A stretch of 64,000 nt of DNA. Origin: Tipula vernalis (lineage: Eukaryota; Arthropoda; Insecta; Diptera; Tipulidae). Location: NCBI GenBank assembly GCA_958295665.1, contig OY282560.1:44516333-44580332 (forward strand), read 5' to 3'. A program made the position numbers and the translations under genes. A model generated the notes under the pieces. It ran no database searches. It was not told the DNA's origin and saw only the letters and a list, made by a program, of their open reading frames with translations. Every line of letters begins with the position of its first letter. Positions within the stretch are counted from its first letter, which is position 1. This document shows positions 1 to 13,200 of the stretch, in pieces.

Positions 1-1588
1 TCTCGAAGGCTTCTTGTTGTACGCGAGTTCAATGCAGTGATTCAGTTGCTTTGTCTGAAAGGAATAAGTCCGACTTTATCAGACGGGTCAGACTTGTTCC
101 TATACGAGGCAAAGCAATACAATTGCGTTTATCCATCTTAAATCCAAGAACATTGATTAACGGATATAATTCTCACCTGTAACGATCTTGTCATCGGAAT
201 ATAATTCTATAAAAATTGGGAAAACCTGAATTATAGATCGCAAGGAACGATTCTCCACCAACAGAATAATCGTCCAATAGTAATGATTGTCCGTGGGAAT
301 AAACTACCACAAAAACCTACAAAAGTTGTTGCTACTAAATATATCAAACTCTAGAGTACCATCGAAAAAATAAATTAAAAATTAGCTAATTCAAATAATA
401 ACTCTTCTATACAACCAAACCATTACGTATAATATTTTACCTTTTATACTCGTGAAGAGTGTACAAAAAGGATGTTTCATTTTTTTACAGCAATTGACCA
501 TTTCATGGAAACAGGAGCTGGAAAGTTTACAGCTTTATCAGTAAGATAATATTTTAACTGATTCCATTCTGCCCTGCTCCGCGAAAAATACGTTCTGTCT
601 TTTTCGACTCTCTTTATAGAGTTTAGATGAAAATTTTACATTTTTGGAAGTGAAATTACACTCTACAAAAATAATCCATTTGTACTACGAGTATATATAG
701 GAAAGTAGTAAAAATATGGGTGGTAATTATTTAATTAATTATGTGATTAGCTAATATATAATTATAATTACGCGAGTATATAACCACCCTAAAATATACC
801 ATTAATAAAATCTGGAGTACGTAAATTTTTTTTTGTGTGTTAATGGAAAATCTGCCAAAACCATATAAAAGCAATTTACGTATAATTTTTCAAAAATACA
901 ATAAATTTTTTTTTTTACTATTATGTATAATTAATAAATATAAATTTAATTTTTGCATAGTGCGGGTTAAACAAAAAAAACAAATAGTTTTGATTAATAT
1001 AATTGGATTTTTTGAACATCAAGAGTAGGAATGTACTGGAGGGCTAAAGGTAAACACAGTTCTTTTGTACCGAATTTTTTCGCGGGCCATGCAAGTATAT
1101 ACGATTTCAAAAGTACTAAACTGCAAAAGTAAATTTTTCGAAAACACCAGATCCGAAAATCCTAGATCTCTGTATCCGAGCAAGGTCCTGCCATAAACTA
1201 TTTGCAACTTTTTTTTCTTTTCTGGATAAGGAAAGCCGCAAGCTATTTTTCATACAGAAGTTCTCCTTTAATTGATGAACCTGGACACCTTGTTTTGTTC
1301 TCTTTTAATTTCTTTGAAATTTGAGCTATTTTCGAGGTGTTGGATTCTTATTTGAATTGAATCAGATTCATTTGTTTCTTATTGATGAATATTTGCTTGT
1401 ATTTGCTTGGCCTAAAATTTTCGTTAACAAGTCCACTTGTCTTTGGATATCCTGAATGGCGGGCCAACAATGGCGAAAAAAAGAAAATATCTGAAACAAA
1501 CTTGTTATAAAAACGTAATTTTAACTCTGTTAATTTACTGAAAAGTGATTTTGGAGTCACTGTCTACAAATTTTTTATTAGTTTTTTT
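1..1588. other. AT-rich non-coding stretch
   Basis: No gene is supported here. The open frames are short, AT-driven and match no family I recognise. One small imperfect palindrome lies near 714-797, where GGGTGGT and ACCACCC face each other across an AT-rich loop. No splice-consistent gene structure was seen. Confidence 0.6.
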
Positions 1589-2263
1589 AAAATTTTAAGA
1601 TGGCGAATACAAGATGGCCGGCAAAGTGACCAATTTATCGACGTTCATGAAGATCGATAGAAACATGATATAGGGGGTTTTCGGGGTCGCTGATCATGAA
1701 TTTAGGGACAGAATTGGACAATTCAAAACGGTGGATTCAAGATGTGGCCACCTTATAGAGTCAATTTTTCAATGTTTATGAAAATCAAAAAAAATATCAT
1801 AGTTTTCTCTTGGAAGTCAGCTTAATAATAATAATAATAATCTTAGTAACGGTTTCAATCAATAATCGATGTCTCGAAGTTGATTTCCCACTCTCCTGGA
1901 TGGTGGTTTTTGGGATCCTTTCCTCGTTTGTAAACGATACATATTGAAAACTATAACAAGTCATATCATATTTTCATTGATTAAATTTTTTTCTTTTTTA
2001 TTTATGAAACGTCCATCGAATACCGCCCACTCAAACCTAATCGAACAAAAAACGTCCAAAGTTTGGATGAACGATTACCACTGATCCTAACGGGTTTTAA
2101 AGTTTTTGAGTTCATCCCCCACCCTCTTCCAACTCAAATTCGTGATCAGCGACCCCGAAGCCCTCTAGGTCATGTTTTTATCGATTTTCATGACCGTCGA
2201 AAAATTGGCCCTTTATGGCGGCCACCTTGGGTCCGCCGTCTTGGATTTTCAAATTGCCCTAGG
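1589..2263. repeat. Inverted repeat pair, arms ~115 bp
   Basis: The segment at about 1589-1705 reappears as its reverse complement at about 2140-2255. The arms share blocks such as GGGGTCGCTGATCA and a run of the type ATGGCGGCC near the outer ends. A third, more diverged copy in the same orientation as the left arm follows at about 1725-1800. The ~430-bp spacer has no recognisable gene. This looks like a non-autonomous transposon or two copies of an interspersed repeat in opposite orientation; family not identified. Confidence 0.65.
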
Positions 2264-2323
2264 GAATTAAATTAGAACAAAGAAAAGAGAGTAAAAATGT
2301 TCAAATATCAATCGGCGTTTTTA

Positions 2324-2351
2324 GTGTTTATGTGCGTGTGTGTTTTTTTTT
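2324..2351 (-). repeat. Poly(A) tail and AC-rich stub at LINE copy A 3' end
   Basis: Read on the minus strand, nine A residues (2351-2343) are followed by a run of ACAC-type dinucleotides with GCAC and ACAT variants (2342-2324). Some R1-clade families (Mino, Waldo) insert into AC or ACAY repeats, so this may be the remains of the target microsatellite. The stub is short and could also be chance. Confidence 0.45.
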
Positions 2352-2520
2352 CTTGGTTGGATAAAGTATGGAAAATCAGTGACCTCAGCAATAATAGCGG
2401 TTTGCTACCACCTAAAAACCACACAGCCGCCGTTTTTACATCCTCCATGCGGAACTATTGTTAGACATTACTTCACATCCATAGCGCCTCAATCTAAGAT
2501 TGAGATTGAGTTTGTTTCCG

Positions 2521-5322
2521 CTATCTAATTGCGGCATGTTGTTCTTCCCTTGCACGCTCTAAGCGCCTCAGCTCATTCAGTACCACTATCGCCTTATGAC
2601 TTAGAGCATTCCATCCTTCTTTAGAATCAAGCATTAATTCTGTTATGTTTACTGGTGACGGAGGCTGCCCTAGGACAGCTGACAATTCCCTCCGGATATT
2701 CTCAAACCGTGGGCATTGGAAAAAAATATGTTCCACATCCTCTTGCGTTTCTTTGCAGACAGGAAAATCTGGAGTATCAGTGTGGTTGAAATAGGTAAGC
2801 ACCAAAACAACCATATCCACTTAAATGTTGTGTCAGGTAGTAATTGACTTCACCGTGTTGCCTATGTATCCATTTTGCGATGGATGGTATGAGACGCTAA
2901 AGGGTCGCTGCTCTACTGATCTGCTTCCTGGTTGCTCACGGTTAGGTTACCATTTATTCCTTTCCTTCGTACGAATTTCGATTGGGATGATCTCCACAAT
3001 AACGAGTGTCGCATCAGTAGATACTGTGCGAAGACCACATATTACTCTTAGGCCAGTTAGGTGGTACACCGATAAAAATTTGCGTATATATGTTTCGGAG
3101 TTCATCGCATCCAGGCGATCCATAAAGAATGACGGAGGTTACAACGTTTGCCAGCAGCATTCTACGACACTGTATAGACCATCCAGTGTTGCACATAATA
3201 CGAGAGAGAGCTGCAGATACACTGGCAACTTTTCTGCTCACTATCCTTAGGTGCTCCTTAAAGTTTAAACGTGCATCTATTTTCACACCCAGATATCGTA
3301 ATGAAGGCTGTGAGCGAATTAATATTTCACCTACATCAATTGTTATGGTTTTTTTCATCTTCCTACTGGTAATTAAAACTGCTTCAGTTTTATGATCAGC
3401 AAGTTCAAGTCCAAATGACGTCAACCACATTTTTATAATTATGATCGTCAACCTACTTATCTCCATTATTTCTTCTGTGGTTTTGGCAACCACTACGACT
3501 GCAACGTCATCAGCAAAACCCACAATTTTCATATCATCAGGTACATCGAGCCTCAGAATACCATCGTATATGATATTCCATAGTAGGGACCCCAGTACAG
3601 ATCCTTGAGGTACACCACCCGTAACATTGTATGTCATCAGATCGTCATCCGTATCATATGTCAATACTCTATCGTTAAAATAGTCTGTGATGATACTTCT
3701 TTAGTACTCTGGTACTTGCAATGCCTGTAGTGCATTTAGTAGTAGAATGCATTCTTAACATCCAAGATGACCACGGCACAGTACTTTTTTGGGCCTCCTT
3801 TCCATCTTTTTCCATCTGTTGCGTTCTAAGCCATTTCAACGGCGTGTTGAATAGCGTCCATTGTCGATCGAAACCCGTACTGGCTCTCAGCGAGATCTCC
3901 AGCCTTTTCCACAGATTTCTCCAATCGGTTGTATATGATTCTCTCTAATACTTTGGCAGCCGTATCCAACATGCATAATGGTCGGTAAGAAGATGGTTCA
4001 CCCAGAAGATGGTTGGTTCTTTTTTTTTCCCCAACAGGATCAGACGCTGTCTCTTCCATCGTTCGGGGAATACTCCCTCTCTGAGACAGGAATTGTGTAT
4101 TTCTTTAAACTAATGAGGTCTGTCTTGCATTGCAGGCTTTAGTGCAATATTAGGGATAGTATCAAGTCCAGGAGCTTTTGAATTCCCAAAACGTTGACAC
4201 GCATTGGTGAGCTCTTCTGTTGATACCGGTGGTATTTCTTCCATGCCAGGTACTCGAATAATGTCAGGGATCACATCATCTTGCTGCGGAATTTAATACC
4301 ACTGGGGAAGTGGTTGGCGATTCCTTTGCCTTTTTGAGTATTTTCATGACAATTCTGTAGGGTCTCTCCCATGGGTCATGGTCCACTTCTTCGCATAGCT
4401 CTTTCCAGCATTGGTGTTTCCTTGTTTTAATGGCCTGCTTAAATTTATTCCAAGCATCCAGATAGCAGACTAGGATAGATATCTGTACCCCAAGCACGTT
4501 GATGTTTCATCCTTACATTAAGGCATTTCACCAGTATGCCGGTGGACGACGATTATCTAGCAGTCTTTCTACCATAGTTGTTCTGCAAGCATTGGTAATC
4601 GAATTCATAATCTGGCCGCTTTTGTATTGGCACACCCCGAGAGGTTCGGTTTATCCAAAGATAGCATAAAGAGGTATTCCTCGAACGTATTTACTTTCCA
4701 ACCAAACGATTTCCTTACCTGTTTTTTCCGTTTATTTTCCTTGGCCAGTTTTATTTCGAAAAGTATAGCTTGGTGATCGCTATGCGTATAATGCTCACTG
4801 ACTGCCCATTTGGTCAACACTCTCATCAAGCAGCTGCTACCGAATGTAAGGTCAATTACGAAAGAGAAGCCACCTTTGCGGAAGGTCGAAATACCACCAG
4901 TGTTGAACAGTTCAACGTCTATGCGGAAGAAAATGCTACTAGCAGTGCTGCTCCTCTTGTATTCGTTTCTTTGCTGCCCCATTCAGTTGCCCAGGCATTG
5001 AAATCATTGGCTATGATAACAGGAATTCGCGTTCGGACATCAACTCTTTAATTGTAGTGCTAGGTGGTGCATAGCAGCTATAGACATATAAACCGTCAGC
5101 TTCTACTCGTACGAAACCTGCCGTGGGATTATTATTGTTCCGCGGTCTGCCACAGGTCCATAGGGCAGCTTTACCAGTTTGATCGGTTGCCCAATTGCAT
5201 CCCTCGATATTTTTGTATTGTTCGCACAAAATGGCGACATCTCCTCTTGTTTCAGGCACAGATTGGACCAATACTTCCTGTGCAACTTCACAGTGGTTGA
5301 AGTTAAGCTGGACCAACTTCAT
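2521..5322 (-). pseudogene. R1-clade LINE ORF2 (endonuclease-RT), copy A
   Basis: ORF2 of copy A, broken by several frameshifts. Endonuclease start at 5322 (MKLVQLNFNHCE), continuing through the catalytic-core text NDFNAWATEW near 5025-4990 and SEHYTHSDHQA near 4800. A spacer piece lies at 4497-4276. RT pieces follow: SYRPLCMLDTAAKVLERII (4059-3826), then GVPQGSVLG and the catalytic FADD (3664-3014). A C-terminal finger CPVCKETQEDVEHIFFQC, in the family CCHC position, lies at 2820-2521. The endonuclease core reads NDFNAW where relatives have GDFNAW. Relatives have one open frame of about 1000 residues; here at least five frame changes show it is dead. Confidence 0.85.
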
Positions 5323-5344
5323 TATCGTTGTGCTCTTTTATGTG

Positions 5345-5640
5345 CCACCATATAAGCCGTGCACCGACCACTCCCTGCTATGTGGTTATGGTTCGTCCTT
5401 TGCTGTCAAAGCATACAATTCGCTTCTTCCTTGCATTCTTTAACCTTGTGACCACTTACTCCGCATTTGTAGCAGAGGTCAGAACGATCAGCATCTACAT
5501 GTTTTAGCCATATGTCCATACTGCCAGCATTTAAAACATGTTAAGGGTCATTAGGGGTAACGTTTTTTCACGAATACGACAGATCACCCATCCGTAATCG
5601 TACTTACCGCCGTGGGTAAAAACCACTAAAACCGCCTCGG
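5345..5640 (-). pseudogene. R1-clade LINE ORF1 zinc-knuckle remnant, copy A
   Basis: Gag-like ORF1 tail. In sense it starts with YGWVICRIRE (near 5595), then a first CCHC knuckle KCWQYGHMAKTC (5532-5493), a second CYKCGVSGHKVKEC (near 5474-5436), and a third Cys/His stretch ending in RTNHNHIAGSGRC. These three knuckles bind RNA in LINE gag proteins. An in-frame stop follows the first knuckle and a frameshift follows the second. The N-terminal two thirds of ORF1 is absent. It stands directly upstream of the ORF2 start at 5322, as in an R1 element. Confidence 0.75.
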
Positions 5641-8485
5641 GGGGGGGGGGCGGTCTTAGTATTTCTACTCTCACGTTTCTAGCCGCTTCTAATCGCCTTA
5701 GCTCCTTTTGCACCTTAGTTATGGTAGCGCAGCAAGCATCCCATATTTGCTGTGATTTCAGCATTTCATCCACTATGTTGTCCGGACTTAAGTTTGTGTT
5801 TATGGTAATACACAGGTCCATTCTCTCGGTCTCAAATCGCGGACACTCGAATAATGCATGTTCCGAGTTTTCTACTTTATTGCACGTTGGACAGAGAGGA
5901 GTGTCATCATGCCCAAACCGATGCAGATAGCTTCGGAACCCACCGTGTCCCGTTAGGAATTGGGTTAAATGGTAATTCGCCTCTACGTATTTGCGATTCA
6001 TCCAGGGTTCGATATTCGAAATCAATCTGTGTGTCCAACGTCCTTTCGTCGCATTATCCCAACGTTCCTGCCAACTTTACATGGATATGGCTCTTTCTGT
6101 CGTTTGGATAGCCTGACCGACTGTAGAACTGTGTTTCTTAGCCTCATATATTCTTTTCGCCTCGTCCGCCATGATATCAATCGGTATCATTCCGGCTATG
6201 ACTCATGCTGCTTCTTCTGAGGTGGTTCTATATGCACTGATGACCCTAAGGGCGCTTAGTCTATAGACTTGTGCCAGCCGGCTCCTGTTGCATTTTACCT
6301 CCAGTACCTCTGACCAGATTGGAGCCCCGTTCAGTAGCACTGAGCTTACCACTCTGGACAGAAGAAGACGTCTACTGCTTCTTGGGCCACCAACATTTGG
6401 TAGCATATTGAGAGCGCCGAGTACACCCTCGATGCTTTTCCGCACATATAATCTATGTGACTCTTGAAGTTTAATCTGTCATCAAGCATAACGCCCAAAT
6501 ATTTTACCGCTTGTTTGGACTTTATGACGTGGTTCCCAACCTTAAACGATACCGTTTCCCGTTTTTTACGGCTACTAATCAGCACTGCTTCTGTTTTGTG
6601 CTCCGCCAGTTCCAGGCCAACGGATTCCAGCCAGTCCCTCACTATTACAATCGCCTCGTTAGTGATCATCTCAATTTCGTCCAGGTGCTTTGCACACCAC
6701 TATCGCGATGTCATCGGCAAACCCTATCCCTTCTGCTCCATCTGGGATTCGTAGCTTTAGTACGTTGTCATACATAATGTTCCACAAGATTGGGCCCAGA
6801 ACGGAACCTTGTGGAACTCCAGCTGTTATGTTGTATTCCATGGGACCATCCTCAGTGTCGTACTCTAACACTCTATCCTCGAAGTAGCTATCTAGTATCT
6901 TCAAGAGGTAGGCCGGAACATTCAACTTTCGTAGGGAATCCATAATGTGGGCCCAGTTAGCTGTGTTGAATGCGTTTTTAACGTCGAGTGTGGCAACAGC
7001 ACGGTACTGTTTAGTTCCTCCTTTTCATCTTTTTCCCTATAAGGCTCCTTTGGCCTTAGATACCACTGCATTAATAGCATCCAATGTGGATCGTGCCTTG
7101 CGAAATCCGAATTGTTGAGACGATAGACCGCCGTCTCCTTCTATAATCGGGAGCAACCTATTCTGAATAATGCGCTCCAGTATTTTCCCTCCTGTATCGA
7201 GCAGGCAGATTGGGCGATATGAGAATGGTTCACCTGGTGGTTTTCCTGCTTTTGGCAAGCATATCCTAGGAAACACTCCTTCCTCTAGGCAGGACTGCGC
7301 TATATTGAAGAAGAGGTTAGGGTTACTTCGTATAGCTACTTTGAGCGCTTTGTTGAGCACTAGATCTGGACTAGAGGCCTTGTTTACACTCACTTTGCCG
7401 CACGCGTTCAATGCCTCTTGTACCGTCACTTCCGGTATTTTCTCCATATATTCCTTCGTACGATCGTCCTCTCGATTACCAGGTTTTGGAAGGTGCTGCG
7501 GGAAAATAGTCTTGACGATCTTTTGCAACATCTCTGGACACCTTTCTTGAGGGGTTCTTTGGCCTTTTATTCTGGAAATGACCACTCTGCAAGCGCTGCC
7601 CCATGGGCTTGCGTCTGCCGCGTCACACAGCTGTTTGAAACTCTCCCTCTTGCTTCTCCTTATTTCATCACGAAGCAGTTTCCTCAGCCTTATGTACTCT
7701 CGACTTAGCTCCTCATATTCGGGGCATCTTGCAGATCTTTGACTTCTTCTTCTGGCCTTGTGACATTTAGCCCTTAGTTCCTTATTGTCCTCGCTCCACC
7801 AGGCTGGCTTCAATTTTGCCTTGCTCTGGGATCCTACTTCAAAAAACACAGCTTGGTGATCACTATGAGTGTATCGTTCACTGACATGCCACTTAATTTC
7901 CCTCGCTAGTTGACTACTTGTAAAAGTAATGTCGATCACGGATTGGTGACCATTCTTACGAAAGGTGCTGGTGTTGCCTCTGTTCACTAGAATGACGTCC
8001 AGTTGGGAAAACGCCTCTAACAGTGTGTTGCCTCTAATGTTGGTATATTTGCTACCCCTCTCCTCGGCCCATGCATTGAAGTCCCCAGCAATAACAATTG
8101 GATGGTGCCCTCTTGCCTCCGCCACAATTTTAGTGAACATCGCTTCGTACTCTGATAGATGTAGACTTGGAGGGGCATAGCAACTAAAGAAATATATATT
8201 ATTGATCTTTGCCAGTGCATATCCGTCTTCTTGCCGCACCTTAGTTTCCTGGAAGGGATGTTCTCCGCAAACCCATATTGCCGCCTTTCCAGTCCGGTCT
8301 GTTATCCATATATTATTTGTGGGTATTTTGAATGGTTCCGACACTAAGACCACATCTGATTTTGTTTCTCTTACAACTTGCCCAAGGAGATCTTGAGCTG
8401 CCTCACAGTGGTTAAGATTTATCTGGATTACTTTCATCTGCGGGCTGAGATTTCCCTCCTGTATAGTGGACACCCTACCAGCCAT
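5531..8485 (-). pseudogene. R1-clade LINE ORF2 (endonuclease-RT), copy B
   Basis: The best-preserved piece is 8485-7037, 482 residues. It contains the endonuclease (QINLNHCEAAQDLL, then AGDFNAWAEERGSK, then SERYTHSDHQAVFFEV) and the RT start SYRPICLLDTGGKILERII. RT motif A (TLDVKNAFNTA) lies at about 7010-6960 after a frameshift. The piece 6943-6671 holds GVPQGSVLGP and FADD; 6669-6203 holds the RT thumb in two frames. The last piece, 6025-5531, holds the terminal finger CPTCNKVENSEHALFEC and then reads through the junction at about 5650 into ORF1-derived text of copy A, so its end is chimeric. The catalytic residues are visible but the gene is broken by at least four frame changes. Confidence 0.85.
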
Positions 8486-9600
8486 TCTTTATTTTCCCGG
8501 CTTTTAGTAGTTTGTATGCTGCTTCCACAGGTAAACTAATTATTGCTATCTGTGTGCCCCCATATCCTTTCCTCAAATTCCTGATAGCAGATTCGAGCAA
8601 GTTTTCCAGCCCGAAAACTTTAAGCGCCTGCTGGATGTCCTCTTTCGTTGTAATTTCATCCAACTCCCTGCATTCTAGGGTGATTTCCTGCTATAGGGCT
8701 CTAACATTGGCCTGTTCCCCTAACGTAGTCTTCACCAGCTCCCGATAGTCAGAGCTCTTCTTATTGGAGTCTCTGCTGAATTCAAGCAGCATTTCGCCAC
8801 CCCGGGTTCTTCTAATGCGGCCAACATTCTCACCTAGCTCTTTCAGGTTCGGGTCGCAGTTCACTTTGCCGAGAATATCGGCGTATGAGACATCTCCTAG
8901 TTTTCCGACGATTACAGCGTCCAGTTTCGGTTTCTTGCGCTTTCTTGCACCTCTACTCTTCTTCTTTCTGGCTGATTTGGTGGTTACTTTCATCCATTCT
9001 TCCGGATTTTCATCCTGCCCTTCTTTTCCTAAATTTTCGCCCGTGCTTCATTTTCGCATCAGTCTTCTTCCTTTTCACCGGATTTACAATCCTGGTATCA
9101 CTTTTTTTCTTTTTTTCATCGGGGGTTCACCCGGAGGGACCACTCTTCTTTTCATTGTCCCTTCGTCTCTTCACTGAGTCCCCACCGGTGCCAGTTTGAT
9201 CCGATGGAGTCATCAATATTTCCGGAAGGGTATTTTCCACTAATATTCCTCCTGCTTGAGATTTGAGGATCCAATTGTGAGGTGCTTCAACCGCTTCTTT
9301 AGATTGTTTGTCGGTGTCCCCCGCTCCGGTACTCACGCATCTGATTTTCATCTCAAGATCGCCAAAAGATGTCCTGATCAGGCGCAGCATCCTTTTTATC
9401 TCCTGATGGACGTTGTGCCTATCCTTCACATAAAATTGCGAGCTCTCGATATGCGACTTTAGTTTCCGTAGTCTCTGGTCGATTATATTACCATCGCTCT
9501 CGCTCGCTGCCTTCTGCCTTGGTTCGAGATCGAATAGCGGAAGTGCTGCCACAATACTCCCCGCACCGTAGTCAATTTTTTTTTGCTCCTGATCTGGCAT
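8475..9600 (-). pseudogene. R1-clade LINE ORF1 (gag-like), copy B
   Basis: ORF1 in three pieces: 9600-9127 (start MPDQEQKKIDYGAG; charged with helical stretches), 8993-8691 (basic KKKSRGARKRKKPK, then DAVIVGKLGDVSYADIL and a conserved RRTRGGEMLLEF strand), and 8663-8475 (VFGLENLLESAIRNL, ending AGKIKNGW). This matches the order of R1-clade ORF1 proteins up to the residues just before the zinc knuckles. The knuckles themselves are absent: the frame ends at GKIKNGW and ORF2 starts at 8485, so the sequence between has been deleted. The missing part is the part copy A retains. Confidence 0.75.
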
Positions 9601-10049
<449 letters not shown>

Positions 10050-12859
10050 ATATACACATTGAGTGGTGTGAATTTTCGTAGCGACTACTATGTCTGAACA
10101 CATAAAGTTAGTTACCGTTACTTTTTCGTACTTCATATTTCAAATTGAACGATATTTCCAGTTTGGTTTTCTAGAGGGACTAGGTATGAAGGTATGAAAT
10201 TGCGAAAAATTATATTAAACTTTAATTTTTTGGGTTTTATCCAATAAAATAATAAGTGAATCACTAAGTTCTAAAACTTTCTAAAATATTCCCTTGTTTA
10301 ATGGTATATTTGATCATTTTAGCAAAATTTACATCATGCTAATCCACTGTATTGTATTTTTACCTTGTTTAATTTGGAGAACAAAAGACGGGGTACCACC
10401 CAAACCAGTAAAACTGCAAATAACTTTTTGAGAAAAATCATTAGCCTTATAGATGTCTGCCTCATATGAATATACGTCTCAAAAAAAGCATAAAATAAAT
10501 TGGTTAACGTGCAATATCACACATTATTGTCTACTATGTACATAAACCAGAATTATAATCAAAACTAACTCGTAAATATTTATTTAAATGACTGGAGCTC
10601 TGCACAAGAAAAACAAAAATATTTACATAGACAATTCCCACCCGTAATTTATAGTTAATTCATTTTATATTCTGACCCAATTTCTAAATAAATTATGTAG
10701 TCGTCGTTCTTGTATAATAATTTATATGCTGTATATACTCACAACGGTGATTTCATCTCTCGAATATGTCATAATAAATTTATAACACCTTTAGTATTTT
10801 TAGTCGTGTATACAAAAACACGTACAATATAGATATACCTATGTATACAAACCAAAATTTCAAACGGCATTATAGTCTAGCCGCCTAGTCGCAAAAAAGC
10901 AAAGCCCAAAAAAAAGTTGCTTTATGCTGAAATTCAGAATTATTAAACAATTAAAAAAGATATCTCACCGAGCTCTCGAAGAGCGGTTTTGGTGGTATAT
11001 CGAACAAGTATTTACATCTCTTGTTGAAAATTTCTTGTCCAGATTTATACCTACATCTGTTAATCCAGCCTAAACCGTAATAGGCGATACACTTCAATTT
11101 TTTAAGAAATCAATTTCCCGTTCGTTTCTGCAAATATTTAGGAAGTTTGCAATTCGTTTACCTTAACTTAATCTTAGTCTAATCTGTTTCAACAGGCTAA
11201 ATTTGTACACACAATTTTATTTCCATACAAATTTTATAAATCTATTGGTTCTTCCTAATAAAGTCAATCAATAAACATGACGCTTAATATTCTAAATAAT
11301 TTGAAATTTTCTAACCTTAATTTCAAATGGCTTTTAAGGCATCCATTCGCCTCCTAACATATTCTGACGTATGATCCTTCGTACCAGCATATACTATATG
11401 TATTTGGAATTTTCTTAATTTTTGAAACAAATGAAAACGAATTTTACTCCTTTAACTTGCAACCTCATCCTAATTAAAACACAAATTCAGCATAAAAATG
11501 ATACATTTTCAGCCAAATTAATATTTATATTCAGAATTTTGTGTTTATGGTTTTAAAATCTCAAAATACATTAATAATTAATTATGCTGAACCACTTAAT
11601 CAATGTCAAAAATTATTAAAATGTGTTGAAATTATTTCCCAAAAATGATTTAATCTAATCAATATTAAAATAAAATATTTCATTTTGTAATAATCTAATT
11701 AAAAATAATTAAATATATGTACACACACATATGTATATAATAAATAATATTTTTTTTTGTTTTATTATTTAATACATGGCCGAATTTAAATAAAATAAAA
11801 TTATTTATTTATTTATTTGTTTGCATATTTATTTTTTTAACAATATGTAAACTGAAACACACCGGAGCTGAACAAAATATTTTGCTGTTTGTTAGCAAAT
11901 ATATAATATTCATGTTGATTATTGGTAAATAAATTTTAATAATAATATTTTGTACTGTGTGTGTGTATATACCGAGTTTATGAAATAAATAAATTTAGCC
12001 AATTTATTCATAAATATATTATAGAGGTTGAGCTATAGATAGCCTTATTTATTATACATCTACAATTTCATAATATTTATTTAGTTTCCAGTATTAAAAA
12101 TGTATAAAAATTAATTTAATATAAAAAAAGAATAAATGTTGTATGTATGTACATCCAAGGGAGGCTTTATGAAATACAATATGTTGTTGTTGTTTTTATT
12201 TTTACAAATTTCTATGTTTTTGGGAATTATTCCAAGAACTTTTTTTTGTCTATTTAATCTAATAATTCAGAATGGTTCTTTAATTTGAGCTTGATAGAAG
12301 GTTGAAAGGGATGTTCACTCAAATTATTTTTAGATCATAAATATTTTATAGAAATTTTCTAAATTCTATTTTCGATTAGATTTGCAGTTTCCCGAAATCT
12401 ACTTAAAAATCTTTTAGCAAAGTACATTGAAACAATGAGCACACACACATACATTGAGCATCTCTGAAATAGCCAAAATATTCAAAATTTTACGCCCAAA
12501 GCACTACGCCGTTTAAAACAAAAACAAAAATGAAACATGTGATGTGAAATTACCTGTCTAAATGTGCCTGAGCAGTACCGTTATTTATTTACTTTTTAAA
12601 CATGACCATTCTATCATTTGTTCCATCCCACCTTCCCTTTAAATGGGATATCGCAAATGGGTAAACACTACACAAAACTTTATATAATTATGTCGCAACA
12701 TATAATGAAGGAACATAAAATATGATAATTTGTACTAAAGCGGTTATACTCGACGCGATTCCCACAGAACAAAAAAAAATTGATTTAACTTTGACATTGT
12801 ATTGTTGTAAATTTCTAAATATATGTTTCTTTCATTTCCTTTGACATTTCACCAAGTCG
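10050..12859. other. AT-rich non-coding stretch
   Basis: No gene, RNA or mobile-element signature could be supported in this 2.8-kb interval. It is rich in A/T homopolymers and contains only short random frames. Confidence 0.6.
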
Positions 12860-13200
12860 CTCGCACGAATAAAAAATTGAGTGTTGAGGAAAAATTAATA
12901 AATTTGGTTAAGAACCTCGAGAGGATACAAAAATACACCAAAAATATGAATGATGGAAGAAAATAGGAGAAGAACTTGGAGAAACAGATAAAATTCAAAG
13001 TTTGAGGTTTTGTGAACTACTGTAAAAATAATTGTTTTCTATGTTTTATAATTATTATTATTATTTACAATTAATGTAGACGAAATGGGTATGCAAAGGT
13101 CGGAAAATCCTTCGAGAGCAGGCCGTCAGGAAGTCAGAAATTAAGAGAGATTGGGAGTATTTTCAACAATTAAAATTTCTCGCAGCCATTCTAGCTAATG
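12860..13200 (+). pseudogene. MADF (Myb/SANT-like) domain relic
   Basis: Three pieces in different frames together resemble an insect MADF DNA-binding domain. An N-terminal helix piece VEEKLINLVKNLERIQKY lies near 12885-12940, a piece IGEELGETDKIQSLR near 12967-13005, and a C-terminal piece WVCKGRKILREQ followed by EYFQQLKFLAAIL near 13086-13190. A plausible intron with GT/AG ends lies between the second and third pieces, at about 13030-13079. MADF domains occur in host transcription factors and in accessory proteins of PIF/Harbinger transposons; which one this was cannot be told. Stop codons and frame changes show it is not functional. Confidence 0.4.

Larger units (their letters stand above)
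2343..5645 (-). mobile_element. R1-clade LINE, copy A, 5'-truncated and decayed
   Basis: Minus-strand non-LTR retrotransposon. In sense order it has the ORF1 zinc-knuckle region (about 5640-5345), an ORF2 with apurinic-type endonuclease, reverse transcriptase and a C-terminal CCHC finger (5322-2521), a ~170-bp 3' UTR, and a poly(A) run (plus-strand T at 2343-2351). Immediately downstream in sense lies an AC-rich stub (2342-2324). The ORF1/ORF2 layout, the terminal Cys/His motif and the endonuclease text fit the R1 clade. Most of ORF1 is missing, so it is 5'-truncated or recombined at about 5645, where it meets copy B. Confidence 0.8.

Noticed and set aside
837..1028. 63-residue frame rich in Phe, Ile, Lys and Asn
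   Set aside because: Expected by chance in AT-rich DNA; no family resemblance, no promoter or poly(A) support.
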